Assembly: GCA_017622875.1 (NCBI GenBank)
Contig: JAGAQG010000068.1
Coordinates: 1-57,772, forward strand
DNA: 57,772 bases
Direction: 5' to 3'
Source of the DNA: Lachnospiraceae bacterium
GTDB lineage: Bacteria > Bacillota > Clostridia > Lachnospirales > Lachnospiraceae
A program made the position numbers and the translations under genes. Positions 1 to 7,715 of this stretch are shown here, one piece after another. Every line of letters begins with the position of its first letter. The stretch's first letter is position 1. Under the pieces are notes generated by a model, which did not search any database, was not told where the DNA came from, and saw nothing but the letters and a program-made list of their open reading frames with translations.

Positions 1-59
1 CATACTTGGTGGCTACCACTCAGGCGCTGCACCATTCCTGAGAACCTGTATGCGAGAGC

Positions 60-128
60 TTGCAACTTTGTCCAAAATGGACTTGCAACTTTGTCCATTT
101 TTGTTTTGCAACTTTGGGTAATTTTATT
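60..128. repeat. Three tandem 23-bp units, possible insertion-sequence end
   Basis: The 11-mer TTGCAACTTTG starts at 60, 83 and 106, an exact 23-bp period. The first two copies continue as TCC and the third diverges. Closely spaced terminal repeats of this kind are typical of IS21-family ends, so this may be the remnant of an element lying to the left of the window. No transposase reading frame can be recognised in the first 60 bases. The third unit overlaps the stop codon of the neighbouring ORF6N gene. Which side belongs to the element cannot be decided from this window. Confidence 0.5.
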
Positions 129-1074
129 TTACAATAAACAGATAGATCTCTGTCTTTTCGATTTTTATAATTGAACAGATTTTTGTCCCCGCATCCTTAC
201 TGGATGTTCCGCACTGATATACCTGTTCATTTTCCGTACCATAATCAATGAAAATACATCGGTCATGCCATTCCTTATTCGGTTTTAAGCAAAGTGTTGG
301 ATACTCTTCATTAAAATCATTAACAAGGGAAGCTGTTAATCTTTGTTGAACATTGCATGCATTTCTCGTAAAAAGTGTGACAGCAACATTTTCTTGTTTT
401 TGAGATAACAATTGGAGCGTTTTATCACTTATATAATCATCAACAATCATAATGTTTTTTTGAGCTTTTTTATAAATGTCGGTATAAAGTATATCTGCCT
501 CAAATTTTTGTCCTTTGAAAATAATAAATTCTTTCAAATCTTCTTTGTTAATGAAGTTTTCGTTCAACTTATTTATATCCTTTTTTATATCCAAAATTTG
601 TTTATCCACACGCTCTTCAAATGAAGATACATGTCCTTTTAAATAGGACAAATGCTCTGATATAGCATTCAGTTCTGTTCTAGTAGCCAACTGTGGATTT
701 TTCTGGATATAATGTCTCATTTCCTTAAATGCACGCATAATTGCAATACTTTGCTGCACAGCCAAATCTTTTTTTAGGACAGTTGTAAGCATATATACAC
801 CTTGTTCTGTGAAAACATATGGAAGCTTTCTTTTACCACCCCAACTTGAAGTCACAATTTGTGACTTCAAAATATCCCATTCTTCTTGTGTAAGCTGAAA
901 CATAAAATCTTCTGGAAAACGTTCTATATTACGATTAACTTGTTGATTTAAGGTTCTTACAGTATATCCATAGATTTCTGCCAAATCACTGTCCAACATT
1001 ACTTGTTGTCCACGAACTGTATATACTAAATTTTGAATATTATCGGCAGTTACTAAAATCTGTTTTTCCTCCAT
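124..1074 (-). CDS. ORF6N domain protein (phage antirepressor-like DNA-binding protein)
   Basis: This encodes 316 residues. The N-terminal 130 residues carry the ORF6N pattern: a strand reading VYTVRGQQVMLDSDLAEIYG, then RTLNQQVNRNIERFPEDFMF, then YVFTEQGVYML. This family is found in phage antirepressors and mobile elements and is thought to bind DNA. Residues of about 135-190 look like a charged helix or coiled coil, followed by a C-terminal region of unknown fold. The start at 1074 is chosen because AAGGAAGGATAT lies just upstream; the reading frame stays open 40 codons further but has no ribosome site there. A LexA-type box lies about 230 bp upstream. Its target is unknown. Confidence 0.8.
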   Translation of the reverse strand: MEEKQILVTADNIQNLVYTVRGQQVMLDSDLAEIYGYTVRTLNQQVNRNIERFPEDFMFQLTQEEWDILKSQIVTSSWGGKRKLPYVFTEQGVYMLTTVLKKDLAVQQSIAIMRAFKEMRHYIQKNPQLATRTELNAISEHLSYLKGHVSSFEERVDKQILDIKKDINKLNENFINKEDLKEFIIFKGQKFEADILYTDIYKKAQKNIMIVDDYISDKTLQLLSQKQENVAVTLFTRNACNVQQRLTASLVNDFNEEYPTLCLKPNKEWHDRCIFIDYGTENEQVYQCGTSSKDAGTKICSIIKIEKTEIYLFIVK

Positions 1075-1219
1075 TTGTATATCCTTCCTTTTATCAATTA
1101 AAATCGCATTATAGTTTTCCATATTTGTAAGAACCAACAACTGATTAATACCTATTGCGTCAAATTCCTTTTTCCATCTGGCAGGGGGCACCATAAATTT
1201 GTTATAGGATACCTCATTG

Positions 1220-1253
1220 ATTTTAATTCCGTGGGATTCCGCAGAATTAAAAT
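1220..1253. other. Strong imperfect palindrome upstream of the ORF6N gene
   Basis: The arms ATTTTAATTC (1220-1229) and GAATTAAAAT (1244-1253) are perfect complements. An inner GTGG/CCGC pair closes on a GATT loop. No run of T follows on either strand, so a simple terminator is unlikely. It lies in the leader between the LexA box promoter and the ORF6N start. It could be an operator, an RNA leader hairpin or a mobile-element scar. The rest of 1075-1378 shows no gene. Confidence 0.5.
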
Positions 1254-1300
1254 TTAACTATCCTCCCCTTCTCTTACGTCTTAATCTTTTTCGTCGCTCT

Positions 1301-1327
1301 ATTATAGAACATATGTTCGTCTTGTAA
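1301..1327 (-). promoter_or_regulatory. LexA (SOS) box over a leftward promoter
   Basis: GAACATATGTTC at 1307-1318, flanked by A and G, matches the Gram-positive LexA/DinR consensus CGAAC-N4-GTTCG at nearly every position. On the minus strand it is flanked by TTACAA (1322-1327) and TATAAT (1301-1306) with a short 15-bp spacer, so LexA would cover the promoter. The transcript would run left toward the ORF6N gene. The box itself is clear; the promoter assignment is less certain because of the spacer. Confidence 0.65.
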
Positions 1328-1378
1328 TTTTATACTAGCACACTAAAATGTAAAGCACAAGGGGGAAATTATGAAATC

Positions 1379-1936
1379 ATGAAAACCAGCAGAACTGCTT
1401 TAGACTTGTTTCTGACCTTTGGAAAGATTGGAACTTTCACCTTTGGTGGCGGCTATGCCATGATTCCACTGATTCAAAAAGAGGTCGTAGAAACAAAAAA
1501 ATGGATCACAACTGATGATATCTTAGAAATTTTGGCCATCGCCGAATCAACGCCGGGGCCAATCGCTATCAATACAGCAACCTTCGTAGGGTACCGCATT
1601 GCCGGTACTTTAGGAGCAATCTGTGCTACTCTCGGAGTCGTGCTCCCGTCCTTCTTTATTATTTTGGCACTCTCCTATGTTATCCGTGAATTTCAGGAAC
1701 TAAAGCCTGTACAATATGCCTTTCTGGGCATCCGCGCCGGTGTCCTTGCCCTGATCATCAAAGCAATGTGGTCTATGTACGCGCAATGTCCAAAAAGCAT
1801 TCTTTCTTATCTATTAATGTTGACCGCTTTTATCGCTGTAGCATTTTTTAATCTCAGCATTTTTCCGGTCATTATCGTCTGCGCTCTTATAGGGCTTGTA
1901 TCCTCCTGTCTGTACGAAAGGAGGACCAGACAATGA
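1379..1936 (+). CDS. Chromate transporter family protein, first half-size subunit
   Basis: This is a 185-residue membrane protein of the short-chain CHR family. It carries the signature FGGGYAMIPLIQKEVVE near residue 21 and a second motif AESTPGPIAINTATFVGYR near residue 55, then hydrophobic segments to the end. Short CHR proteins work as pairs, and the next gene is the partner. Family members export chromate in some bacteria, but in gut anaerobes the substrate is unproven. GGGGGA at 1361-1366 could serve the start at 1379. An ATG at 1371 closer to it opens only a three-codon frame whose stop overlaps this start as ATGA. Confidence 0.85.
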   Translation: MKTSRTALDLFLTFGKIGTFTFGGGYAMIPLIQKEVVETKKWITTDDILEILAIAESTPGPIAINTATFVGYRIAGTLGAICATLGVVLPSFFIILALSYVIREFQELKPVQYAFLGIRAGVLALIIKAMWSMYAQCPKSILSYLLMLTAFIAVAFFNLSIFPVIIVCALIGLVSSCLYERRTRQ

Positions 1937-2496
1937 TTTATTTAGAACTGTTATGGACATTTTTTAAAATCGGCGCCTTCACATTTGGCGGCGGTTATGT
2001 CATGGTTCCTTTAATTCAGGCAGAGGTCACATCCCACGGCTGGATGGACGCCACCTCTCTCGTTAATTTTATTGCAGTCAGTGAAAGCACACCCGGACCT
2101 CTAGCAGTCAATATTGCGACCTATGTAGGCGCTGAAGTCGGCGGCATTTTCGGTGCAGTCTGTGCGACCTTTGGTGTAGTATTCCCTGCATTTTTGATTA
2201 TTCTTATCGTGGCAAAATGCTATGAAAAATTCAAAACCAGCAAGATTGTCCGCGGCTGCATGGCGGGCTTAAAGCCTGCTGTGGTAGGACTTATTGGAAC
2301 TGCAGTAGTGTCCGTAGGAAGAACTGTCTTTTTTCCGGATGGAATCAGCTTTTCCGCTTTTTCTACTCTTTCTTTTTACGTGATGGCAGTTATCTTCTTA
2401 ATTTCACTTGTTCTGGCACTAAAAAAGAAGAGTCCGATTCTGATCATCTGCATATCCGCTGTATTAGGAATTTTGGCAGGATATTTTGTTCTTTAG
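1933..2496 (+). CDS. Chromate transporter family protein, second half-size subunit
   Basis: This is the 187-residue partner of the preceding gene, overlapping it by four bases (ATGA), which implies translational coupling. It repeats the same signatures: FTFGGGYVMVPLIQAEV near residue 18 and SESTPGPLAVNIATYVGAEVGG near residue 54, followed by four or so membrane segments. The two proteins presumably form an antiparallel heterodimer, as known for paired short CHR proteins. Transport substrate cannot be read from the sequence. Confidence 0.85.
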   Translation: MIYLELLWTFFKIGAFTFGGGYVMVPLIQAEVTSHGWMDATSLVNFIAVSESTPGPLAVNIATYVGAEVGGIFGAVCATFGVVFPAFLIILIVAKCYEKFKTSKIVRGCMAGLKPAVVGLIGTAVVSVGRTVFFPDGISFSAFSTLSFYVMAVIFLISLVLALKKKSPILIICISAVLGILAGYFVL

Positions 2497-2513
2497 ATGC
2501 AACCCATGAAAAG

Positions 2514-2537
2514 GGCTGCCGCATTAATGCGACAGCC
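2514..2537. terminator. Hairpin between convergent transcripts
   Basis: GGCTGCCGCA and TGCGACAGCC pair with one mismatch around a TTAA loop, 17 bases after the second chromate transporter stop. Only a short T run (CTTTTC on the minus strand) is present, so it may be a weak bidirectional terminator between this operon and the leftward Rpn fragment. Confidence 0.5.
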
Positions 2538-2585
2538 TCTAAAAACTTACATATTATTACTTGTATGCTTAGCGGTGCGAACCTT

Positions 2586-2729
2586 TTATAAACCATACTT
2601 CTCTATCAAGGTTCTTGCCAGCACCTGTTTGTCTGATAAAAGTGCTTTTACATTTTCGTCATATTGGGCTTCATATTCAGTTTTTTCGATGCCATGAGCT
2701 AAATGTGTCTTCGTTTTCAACTGCTGCAT
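2586..2729 (-). pseudogene. Truncated Rpn-type (PD-(D/E)XK) nuclease/transposase-like N terminus
   Basis: Only 47 codons are present from an ATG at 2729 preceded by GGAG. The segment YDENVKALLSDKQVLARTL resembles the first helix of Rpn/PD-(D/E)XK family recombination-promoting nucleases common in Lachnospiraceae, which are normally about 280-350 residues. The catalytic domain is missing because the frame stops at 2586. The frame extends upstream of 2729 without family resemblance. I read it as a decayed remnant, though a short unrelated peptide cannot be excluded. The stretch 2730-2950 shows no convincing gene. Confidence 0.45.
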
Positions 2730-2956
2730 CTTTTCTCCGTTCATTTTAGCAGAACGAAAAATCCGTGTAAATAGCCTCTTGCTTCTGCTTTCAATTGTAA
2801 AATAAAAGTGGATTTTCCGGCGATATGTCGATAAATTAAGAATTTTGAAATAACAATCATAGCCGTTATAGGCGACCGTCATTTGTTATTATTTACAGAA
2901 TAACATAAAATGTAATAGATTCCAAGGGAAAGGCAAAATCTTGCAGGCACACAGCG

Positions 2957-2989
2957 CAAAAAGGGGAGCGACCACAAGGTCTCTCCCCT
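2957..2989 (-). terminator. Intrinsic terminator of the feo operon
   Basis: On the minus strand GGGGAGAGACC and its partner GGTCGCTCCCC form a stem just past the last feo gene and are followed by TTTTTTGCG. This ends the feoA-feoB-Cys-peptide transcript. Confidence 0.8.
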
Positions 2990-3008
2990 GATTTTATTCA
3001 ATATCATT

Positions 3009-3173
3009 CTATTTCGTATCAGTACCGCATCCGCCCTGCTTCTTCTTCGCACATTCTGCCGCATGCGGGCATCCAATGCATGTCACACCACGTTTTTTCT
3101 CTCCTCTGATATACATGATCGCTGCTACAACGAGAAGCACAATTATCAACATTACAATGATATCAACGGTCAT
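3009..3173 (-). CDS. FeoB-associated Cys-rich membrane protein
   Basis: This is a 54-residue peptide. An N-terminal membrane segment spans about residues 4-21 (rich in I, V and L). It is followed by a basic stretch and a Cys-rich tail with Cys at 32, 35, 41 and 49 in the pattern TCIGCPHAAEC-GGCG. Such peptides are encoded directly after feoB in many Firmicutes and are thought to help the FeoB iron channel; the exact role is unknown. An AGAGGTG ribosome site lies just before the ATG, and feoB ends 24 bases upstream. Confidence 0.85.
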   Translation of the reverse strand: MTVDIIVMLIIVLLVVAAIMYIRGEKKRGVTCIGCPHAAECAKKKQGGCGTDTK

Positions 3174-3197
3174 ACTGATCACCTCTTAACACTCTGT

Positions 3198-5204
3198 CTA
3201 TGCTTTCTTCCCTTTTAAAGCATATTCAGTTTCAAATTTCTTTTCCTGTTTCTTAATAATATATACCACAACTGCCACGATTGCTGCAACTGCGATCAAT
3301 CCAGGAACAAAACCTGTACCTACAGTTCCTTCAGTCATAAGTGTACCAATCTGGTATACAAGGAATGCTACTGTGTAGCCTGTTGCAAACTGTAACGCAA
3401 CACCGCCCCAGAACCATTTTCTGTCTTTCATTTCAGAGTTCATCGCACCAAGTGCTGCGAAGCAAGGTGGTGTATAAAGGTTAAACATTAAGCATGCAAG
3501 TGCTGCTGCTTTTGTAAGACCAAAGATTGCTGCAACTTCGCTTGCGCCGCCCATCAGGGCCAGTTCTTCTGTATCGATGAAGGATGTTACACCATATACA
3601 ACTGCAAGTGTACCAACAACATTTTCTTTTGCAATGAAACCTGTCACTGCTGCTGCAGCCAGCTGCCATGTGCCAATTCCCAGTGGAATCAGAAGAACAG
3701 CGATTGGTGTTGCGATAGATGCAAGAATGGAAGTTGCTTCCATTCCTTCTTCCACAAGCTGGAACTGCCAGTTGAAGGACTGCATGATCTGTACAACTGT
3801 GTTGCAGACAAGGATGATCGTACCTGCTTTTACAATGTAAGCTTTACCACGTTCCAGCATAGAAAGACACGCTCTCTTAAGACTTGGAATCTTATATTCC
3901 GGAAGCTCCATGATAAAGAATGATTTTCTGTATTTGTATCCTGTGATCTTATTTACAAGCAATGCACCTAAGAAGATTAAAAGGATACCAACAAAGTACA
4001 TCATTGGTCCTACCCATGAAGCATCTGCAAAGAATACACCGGCGAATAAGGCGATAACCGGTAATTTTGCACCACATGGCATGAATGGAGTTAACATTGC
4101 TGTTGCACGACGTTCTCTTTCGTTACGGATCGTACGACAAGCCATGATACCAGGGATTGCACAACCTGTACCGATAACCATAGGGATTACGGATTTACCG
4201 GAAAGACCTACACGTTTGAAGATTGGGTCCATAACTACACTTACACGAGCCATGTATCCGCAGTCTTCCAGTAAAGCAATCAGGAAGTACATTACCATAA
4301 CCAGTGGAAGGAAACCAACAACTGCACCTACACCACCGATGACACCATCAACAAGCAACGCCTGAACGAATGGAGATGCGCCTTCTACAAGTCCTGCGAC
4401 CCATTCCTGGAATACTTCGATCCAGCCTACCAGCCAGTCTGCGATCCATGTACCTACAGTTGACTGTGAAATGTAAAATACAAGGAACATGATCACTGCA
4501 AAGATTGGAATACCAAGCCATTTATTTGTAAGAATATCGTCAATCTTATCTTGGCTGTTCTTTTCTTTTGTAAGAACTTTACGTGTTTCAACTTCTGCTA
4601 CGATTTTGTTTACAAATTCAAAACGTGCTCTGTCGGCTTTCTGAACTGCTTCTTTGCTATGTAAATCGATATCTCCCTGAGAATATGGAGCTTTCTGTTC
4701 TTTTCCTTTTAAAGAAGCTGCAACTTTTACTACTTCTGCCAGACCTTTGTCGCTGTTCACTGTAGAAATGGTATTTACGACCGGGCATCCTAATTTCTCA
4801 GATAATTTTGCAGCATCGATAACTGTTTCTTTCTTTGCATTGATATCACTCTTGTTCAGAGCAACTACAACCGGAACTCCCAGTTCTAACAACTGTGTTG
4901 TGAAGAATAAGCTTCGGCTTAAGTTTGTCGCATCCACGATATTGATGATCGCATCCGGATGTTCATTTTTAACGTAACCGCTTGTGATACTTTCTTCTGA
5001 TGTGAATGGAGACATGGAGTACGCACCCGGTAAGTCAACCGCGATCAATTCTTCCGCTCCATTATAAAAGCTTCTCTTAATTGGATTTTCTTTTTTATCG
5101 ACAGTAACACCTGCCCAGTTACCTACACGTTCGCTTCTTCCTGTGAGTGCATTGTACATGGTAGTCTTGCCGCTGTTTGGATTACCTGCTAAAGCAATTC
5201 TCAT
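3198..5204 (-). CDS. feoB: Ferrous iron transport protein B (GTPase and permease)
   Basis: This 668-residue protein takes up Fe(II) across the cytoplasmic membrane. The N-terminal G domain shows P-loop GNPNSGKT at residues 7-14, DLPG at 57-60 and NKSD at 117-120. A helical linker follows to about residue 225, then a multi-span membrane domain with two gate regions (GVGAVVGFLPLVMVMYFL; CGAKLPVIALFAG) and the conserved CAIPG. Length is usual for the family. It is preceded by AAGGAGGAAC. feoA lies upstream and the Cys-rich partner downstream. A terminator-like hairpin separates it from feoA. Confidence 0.97.
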   Translation of the reverse strand: MRIALAGNPNSGKTTMYNALTGRSERVGNWAGVTVDKKENPIKRSFYNGAEELIAVDLPGAYSMSPFTSEESITSGYVKNEHPDAIINIVDATNLSRSLFFTTQLLELGVPVVVALNKSDINAKKETVIDAAKLSEKLGCPVVNTISTVNSDKGLAEVVKVAASLKGKEQKAPYSQGDIDLHSKEAVQKADRARFEFVNKIVAEVETRKVLTKEKNSQDKIDDILTNKWLGIPIFAVIMFLVFYISQSTVGTWIADWLVGWIEVFQEWVAGLVEGASPFVQALLVDGVIGGVGAVVGFLPLVMVMYFLIALLEDCGYMARVSVVMDPIFKRVGLSGKSVIPMVIGTGCAIPGIMACRTIRNERERRATAMLTPFMPCGAKLPVIALFAGVFFADASWVGPMMYFVGILLIFLGALLVNKITGYKYRKSFFIMELPEYKIPSLKRACLSMLERGKAYIVKAGTIILVCNTVVQIMQSFNWQFQLVEEGMEATSILASIATPIAVLLIPLGIGTWQLAAAAVTGFIAKENVVGTLAVVYGVTSFIDTEELALMGGASEVAAIFGLTKAAALACLMFNLYTPPCFAALGAMNSEMKDRKWFWGGVALQFATGYTVAFLVYQIGTLMTEGTVGTGFVPGLIAVAAIVAVVVYIIKKQEKKFETEYALKGKKA

Positions 5205-5292
5205 AACTAAAGTTCCTCCTTGATTTCATATAGCCTCTTCTAATCTTAATTTCTTTTTCCTAATACAAGGTAGTTTCATCTAACCGCATATC

Positions 5293-5328
5293 AAAAAACA
5301 ATGAGAACCCCGCTTTGTGAATTCTCAT
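5293..5328 (-). terminator. Terminator-like hairpin between feoA and feoB
   Basis: On the minus strand ATGAGAA (5322-5328) pairs with TTCTCAT (5301-5307) around a loop, followed by TGTTTTTTG. It lies eight bases past the feoA stop and before feoB. A partial terminator here would give more feoA than feoB message. Confidence 0.7.
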
Positions 5329-5335
5329 GTTATTC

Positions 5336-5548
5336 TTAAACAATAATCGCTTCGGCAAGCTGGTTATCAATGTTGTATCTGCCATCTTTGATTGCAACTA
5401 CACATCCGCCTTTTAAGCGCGAAACCACTGTAATCGGCTCACCGCTGTAACATCCCAACGTGAAGAGAAAATCATTTAACTCTTCATCATCTGTCTGGAT
5501 ATCTCTAATGATATATTCTTCTCCTGCCTGTGCTTCTGTTAAATTCAT
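5336..5548 (-). CDS. feoA: Ferrous iron transport protein A
   Basis: This 70-residue cytoplasmic protein has an SH3-like fold typical of FeoA. The pattern runs from EYIIRDI, through a short helix and LFTLGCYSGEPITVVSR, to GGCVVAIKDGRYNIDNQLAEAIIV. It acts with FeoB in Fe(II) uptake. The start has a CAGGAGG site. It is the first gene of the feo operon, behind DtxR-like operator repeats. Confidence 0.93.
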   Translation of the reverse strand: MNLTEAQAGEEYIIRDIQTDDEELNDFLFTLGCYSGEPITVVSRLKGGCVVAIKDGRYNIDNQLAEAIIV

Positions 5549-5572
5549 GCTAACCTCCTGTACTCGGACAAC

Positions 5573-5638
5573 GATTAGTTCTAACTAATCCATAGGATAT
5601 GGTAACACCAGACTAACTCAAAGTCAAGTAGGCTAACT
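5573..5638 (-). promoter_or_regulatory. Operator cluster of the feo operon, DtxR/IdeR-like
   Basis: GATTAGTTCTAACTAATC (5573-5590) is a perfect palindrome. Two further half-sites, GACTAACT (5611-5618) and GGCTAACT (5631-5638), lie upstream. The motif TTAG-N-TTAG resembles the two-fold boxes bound by iron-sensing DtxR-family repressors (consensus TTAGGTTAGCCTAA). A minus-strand TTGACT sits between the sites and could be the -35. Iron-dependent repression is inferred from this and from the genes controlled. Confidence 0.6.
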
Positions 5639-5663
5639 CATTTTTTTGAAAATTTTTCCAAAT

Positions 5664-5699
5664 TAATAAAAGAGTGAAAATCTGCTGGATTTTCACTCT
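5664..5699 (-). terminator. Terminator after galM
   Basis: AGAGTGAAAATC (5671-5682) and GATTTTCACTCT (5688-5699) form a perfect 12-bp stem, followed on the minus strand by TTTTATTAATT. It ends the sirtuin-galM transcript ten bases past the galM stop. Confidence 0.85.
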
Positions 5700-5709
5700 T
5701 AACAACCTA

Positions 5710-6753
5710 TTATTTAACAGAAAACTTATATTCCGTCTCTGTGTGGAACTTTTCACCTGCTTTTACCAAAGCACTCGGGAAGTTCTCATGATGCATTGCA
5801 TCTGGGAACTGCTGCGTCTCAAATGCAACACCGCTGCGGTTTGGATAAATGCGTCCTCGTTTTCCAGGCTTATCGCAAAGGAAGTTTCCTGTATAAATCT
5901 GGATTCCCGGATAATCTGTAAACACTTCCATAGCAATTCCTGATTCTGCAGAAGTTATTTTTACGATTGCTTTCTCTGCTGCATGCTCATTAATTACCCA
6001 GTTATGGTCATAACCTCCGCCAATCATTAATGGTTCTTCCTCATTATTAATATCACGTCCGATTGCCTTTGGAGTTCTAAAGTCCATTGCAGTACCAGTT
6101 ACATCTAAAATTTCACCCGTAGAGATCATTTCATTGCTGACTCTGGTAAATGCATCCGCGTCAACCCATAATTCATGCTCTAAAATACTGTCGGATTTTT
6201 CCCCATTTAAGTTGAAATAACTATGGTTTGTCATAGATACATAGGTATCTTTATCTGAAATTCCGTCATATGTAATCTTCAGACCATTATCTTCTGTCAA
6301 TGTATAAATAACACTCACATTGAAATTTCCCGGAAGCCCCTGATCTCCATCAGGACTTAAAATAGAAAACTTCACTGCATTTTCAAGAATTTCTGTATCC
6401 CACATACGCACATGATAACATTCCGGTCCACTGTGAAGACAGTTCGTACGTTCATTTACAGGCATCTGGTAGTCCACACCATTGATTGTCACCATCGCAC
6501 CGCCTACACGATTCGCAATACGACCTACTGTAGCGCCAAAGAATGGTCCGTTGTCAATTTCATACTCTTTTACAGTATCATAGCCCCAAACAACGTCTCG
6601 CAGCTGACCATCCTTGTCCGGCACATATAAAGAATGTAAGGTTGCTCCAAAATCTGTCACGATTGCTTTCATCCCTGCTGCATTTGTGATCTCATACAAA
6701 TGTGCCAGCTCTCCTTTTGAATTTTTTCCGAATTCTTTTTTTACAACTGCCAT
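5710..6753 (-). CDS. galM: Aldose 1-epimerase (galactose mutarotase)
   Basis: This 347-residue enzyme interconverts alpha and beta anomers of galactose or glucose. Family motifs are seen: FGATVGRIANR near residue 72, NHSYFNL at 176-182 with the catalytic His177, and the C-terminal YPNRSGVAFETQQFPDA with the catalytic Glu. Length is standard. An AAGGAGAAGG site precedes the ATG, and it lies only 12 bases after the sirtuin gene, so the two are likely co-transcribed. Confidence 0.93.
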   Translation of the reverse strand: MAVVKKEFGKNSKGELAHLYEITNAAGMKAIVTDFGATLHSLYVPDKDGQLRDVVWGYDTVKEYEIDNGPFFGATVGRIANRVGGAMVTINGVDYQMPVNERTNCLHSGPECYHVRMWDTEILENAVKFSILSPDGDQGLPGNFNVSVIYTLTEDNGLKITYDGISDKDTYVSMTNHSYFNLNGEKSDSILEHELWVDADAFTRVSNEMISTGEILDVTGTAMDFRTPKAIGRDINNEEEPLMIGGGYDHNWVINEHAAEKAIVKITSAESGIAMEVFTDYPGIQIYTGNFLCDKPGKRGRIYPNRSGVAFETQQFPDAMHHENFPSALVKAGEKFHTETEYKFSVK

Positions 6754-6765
6754 AATCCTTCTCCT

Positions 6766-7488
6766 TTATCTCACTTCAATTTGTTTTAAAACCTGCCCAA
6801 TGCTGTCTCTGATACAGAGTGTCGCATGTTCGTCCGCCTGTGTCGTACTCTTATTTAAGAGCACCAGCTTATCCCCTCTAAAATAACGAATCATTCCTGC
6901 TGCCGGATACACCACAAGGGACGTTCCTCCGATGATCAGCATATCTGCGGTCGCAATGTGATGAATGGCCTCACTCATTACTTGATCGTCCAGTCCCTCT
7001 TCGTAAAGTACCACATCCGGTTTGATGATACCGCCGCATTCACATTTTGGAATGCCCTCACTATGCAAAATATGCTCTGCGTCATAGAATTTTCCGCATT
7101 TCATACAATAATTTCTAAGGACTGATCCGTGAAGTTCCAGTACCTTTTTGCTTCCTGCCATCTGATGAAGCCCATCAATGTTCTGAGTTACCACAGCGGT
7201 CAGCTTTCCTGCTTCTTCCAATTCTGCCAGTTTTAAGTGGGCTGCATTTGGCTTTGCATTCAGGCATAACATTTTATCTCTATAAAAACGATAGAATTCC
7301 TCCGTTTTCTTCATAAAGAATGTATGGCTAAGAATTGTTTCCGGTGGGTACGCATAGTGCTGATGATATAGTCCGTCAGTGCTTCGAAAATCCGGAATTC
7401 CGCTCTCTGTAGATACCCCTGCCCCGCCAAAGAAGACGATTCGTTTGCTTTCATCAATTAATTTCTGTAACTGGTCAATCTGAGACAC
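6766..7488 (-). CDS. cobB: NAD-dependent protein deacylase, sirtuin family
   Basis: This is a class U/III bacterial Sir2 enzyme that removes acyl groups from lysines using NAD. It shows GAGVSTESGIPDFRS near the N terminus, TQNIDGLHQMAG, the catalytic LHGS, and a zinc site CMKC...CEC. I place the start at a GTG at 7488: GAGGTGAT immediately before it is the ribosome site, while the in-frame ATG at 7503 lies upstream of and includes that site. This gives 240 residues. galM follows by 12 bases. Confidence 0.9.
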   Translation of the reverse strand: MSQIDQLQKLIDESKRIVFFGGAGVSTESGIPDFRSTDGLYHQHYAYPPETILSHTFFMKKTEEFYRFYRDKMLCLNAKPNAAHLKLAELEEAGKLTAVVTQNIDGLHQMAGSKKVLELHGSVLRNYCMKCGKFYDAEHILHSEGIPKCECGGIIKPDVVLYEEGLDDQVMSEAIHHIATADMLIIGGTSLVVYPAAGMIRYFRGDKLVLLNKSTTQADEHATLCIRDSIGQVLKQIEVR

Positions 7489-7537
7489 AAAATCACCTCG
7501 CAAAACATTTTTCTTAATTTTACCATACTTAATAACG

Positions 7538-7567
7538 AAAAAAAAGCTCTTGATTTCTCAAGAGCTT
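7538..7567 (-). terminator. Terminator of tRNA-Gly
   Basis: AAGCTCTTGA and TCAAGAGCTT form a perfect stem around TTTC, followed by TTTTTTTTCG on the minus strand. It lies six bases beyond the tRNA 3' end. Confidence 0.85.
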
Positions 7568-7572
7568 CAAGA

Positions 7573-7644
7573 GCGATAGACGGGACTCGAACCCGCGACC
7601 CCAACCTTGGCAAGGTTGTACTCCACCAACTGAGCCACTATCGC
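7573..7644 (-). tRNA. tRNA-Gly (anticodon GCC)
   Basis: The minus strand folds as a full cloverleaf of 72 nt. The acceptor stem is GCGATAG/CTATCGC. The anticodon stem CAACC/GGTTG closes the loop TTGCCAA with anticodon GCC. The T arm is CGGGTTCGAGTCCCG. CCA is not encoded. A strong promoter lies 41 bases upstream and a terminator directly follows. Confidence 0.95.
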
Positions 7645-7684
7645 ATTTACTTTGTTTTCGCTGATGTATCTCAGCGACTTGTTT

Positions 7685-7713
7685 AATATAGCACAGGCCG
7701 CTGAGATTGTCAA
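7685..7713 (-). promoter_or_regulatory. Promoter of tRNA-Gly
   Basis: A consensus TTGACA (7708-7713) and TATATT (7685-7690) are separated by 17 bp on the minus strand. The -35 sits right after the SGNH hydrolase stop codon. The leader also contains a small CGCTGA/TCAGCG hairpin at 7659-7676. Confidence 0.8.
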
Positions 7714-7715
7714 CA

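Noticed and set aside
1-59. Coding end of a transposase at the left edge
   Set aside because: All frames give short peptides without recognisable transposase motifs, so nothing is called.
2879-3076. 65-residue minus-strand frame with many Arg
   Set aside because: It overlaps the FeoB-associated Cys-rich peptide gene in another frame, has no good ribosome site and no family resemblance.
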